Shown here: piece after piece, positions 63,794-64,000 of the stretch
How positions within the stretch are numbered: the first letter of the stretch is position 1
Layout: each line of letters starts with the position of its first letter
Assembly: GCF_000327385.1 (NCBI RefSeq)
Contig: NW_008707145.1
Coordinates: forward strand, 621,744 to 685,743
DNA: 64,000 nucleotides
Direction of reading: 5' to 3'
DNA from: Lottia gigantea
Taxonomy: Eukaryota; Mollusca; Gastropoda; Lottiidae
Notes under the pieces: generated by a model
What the model saw: only the letters and a program-made list of their open reading frames with translations
Database searches by the model: none
Told to the model about the DNA's origin: nothing
Translations under genes and position numbers: made by a program

Positions 63794-64000
63794 GTAGGTT
63801 TTTTTTTAACAATGCAAATCAATTGAAAATATTTTTTCCCGTTACACAGTGTTTACTCACCAGTGTTATGTTTTTAATCTAATATATCTAAGATAATAAT
63901 AAGCCATATGATATCCCCAACTTGCTTAGATACCAAACATTACATGCTAATAATATCTTGTATCCAGACACAACACAACAATTAGTAGCCATTTTAATCA
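63794..64000. promoter_or_regulatory. 5' flank of the TIR gene
   Basis: Upstream of the start codon at 63793. It contains a T-rich run (A-rich on the coding strand) 10 bases before the ATG. The 5' UTR and promoter probably continue beyond the window. Confidence 0.35.

Overview
The window is AT-rich animal nuclear DNA from an intron-rich, repeat-rich genome. GT-AG introns, a tRNA-derived SINE, several small palindromic MITE families and many minisatellites, together with a multi-TIR protein, suggest a lophotrochozoan and most likely a mollusc. That placement is inference, because no lineage marker was available.

Four spliced protein genes can be supported, all in the right half. (1) 32,025-34,683, minus: a four-exon gene for a small free-standing protein that matches only the coiled-coil stalk and microtubule-binding region of dynein heavy chains. 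(2) 36,354-40,768, minus: a twelve-exon cyclophilin E (PPIE; RRM plus cyclophilin). (3) 42,116-55,923, plus: a complete 26-exon SMC6 of about 1101 residues, head-to-head with PPIE across a 1.35 kb intergenic stretch. (4) 57,450-63,793, minus: a four-exon gene for a 730-residue TIR-SAM-TIR-TIR protein, tail-to-tail with SMC6. All splice phases in these four models close without a break. I consider the TIR-SAM-TIR-TIR protein and the isolated dynein-stalk protein the two most novel items.

The left half (1-32,000) shows no convincing coding exon. It holds MITE copies, SINE copies, minisatellites (notably a 51-bp satellite at 30.2-31.4 kb with a 255-bp higher-order duplication), a 0.7 kb pyrimidine tract at 17.1-17.8 kb and a near-perfect 92-bp-arm hairpin at 27.8-28.0 kb. 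The same repeat families recur in introns of PPIE, SMC6 and the TIR gene. Four SMC6 introns carry unrelated minisatellites, two of them ending at or close to a splice acceptor. An assembly gap of 50 n lies in the first intron of the TIR gene.

The genes do not form a pathway. PPIE is a spliceosome-associated prolyl isomerase, SMC6 a genome-maintenance ATPase, the TIR protein a probable immune or NAD-metabolic signalling factor, and the dynein-stalk protein a possible microtubule-binding factor. No retrovirus-like or LTR element was recognised.
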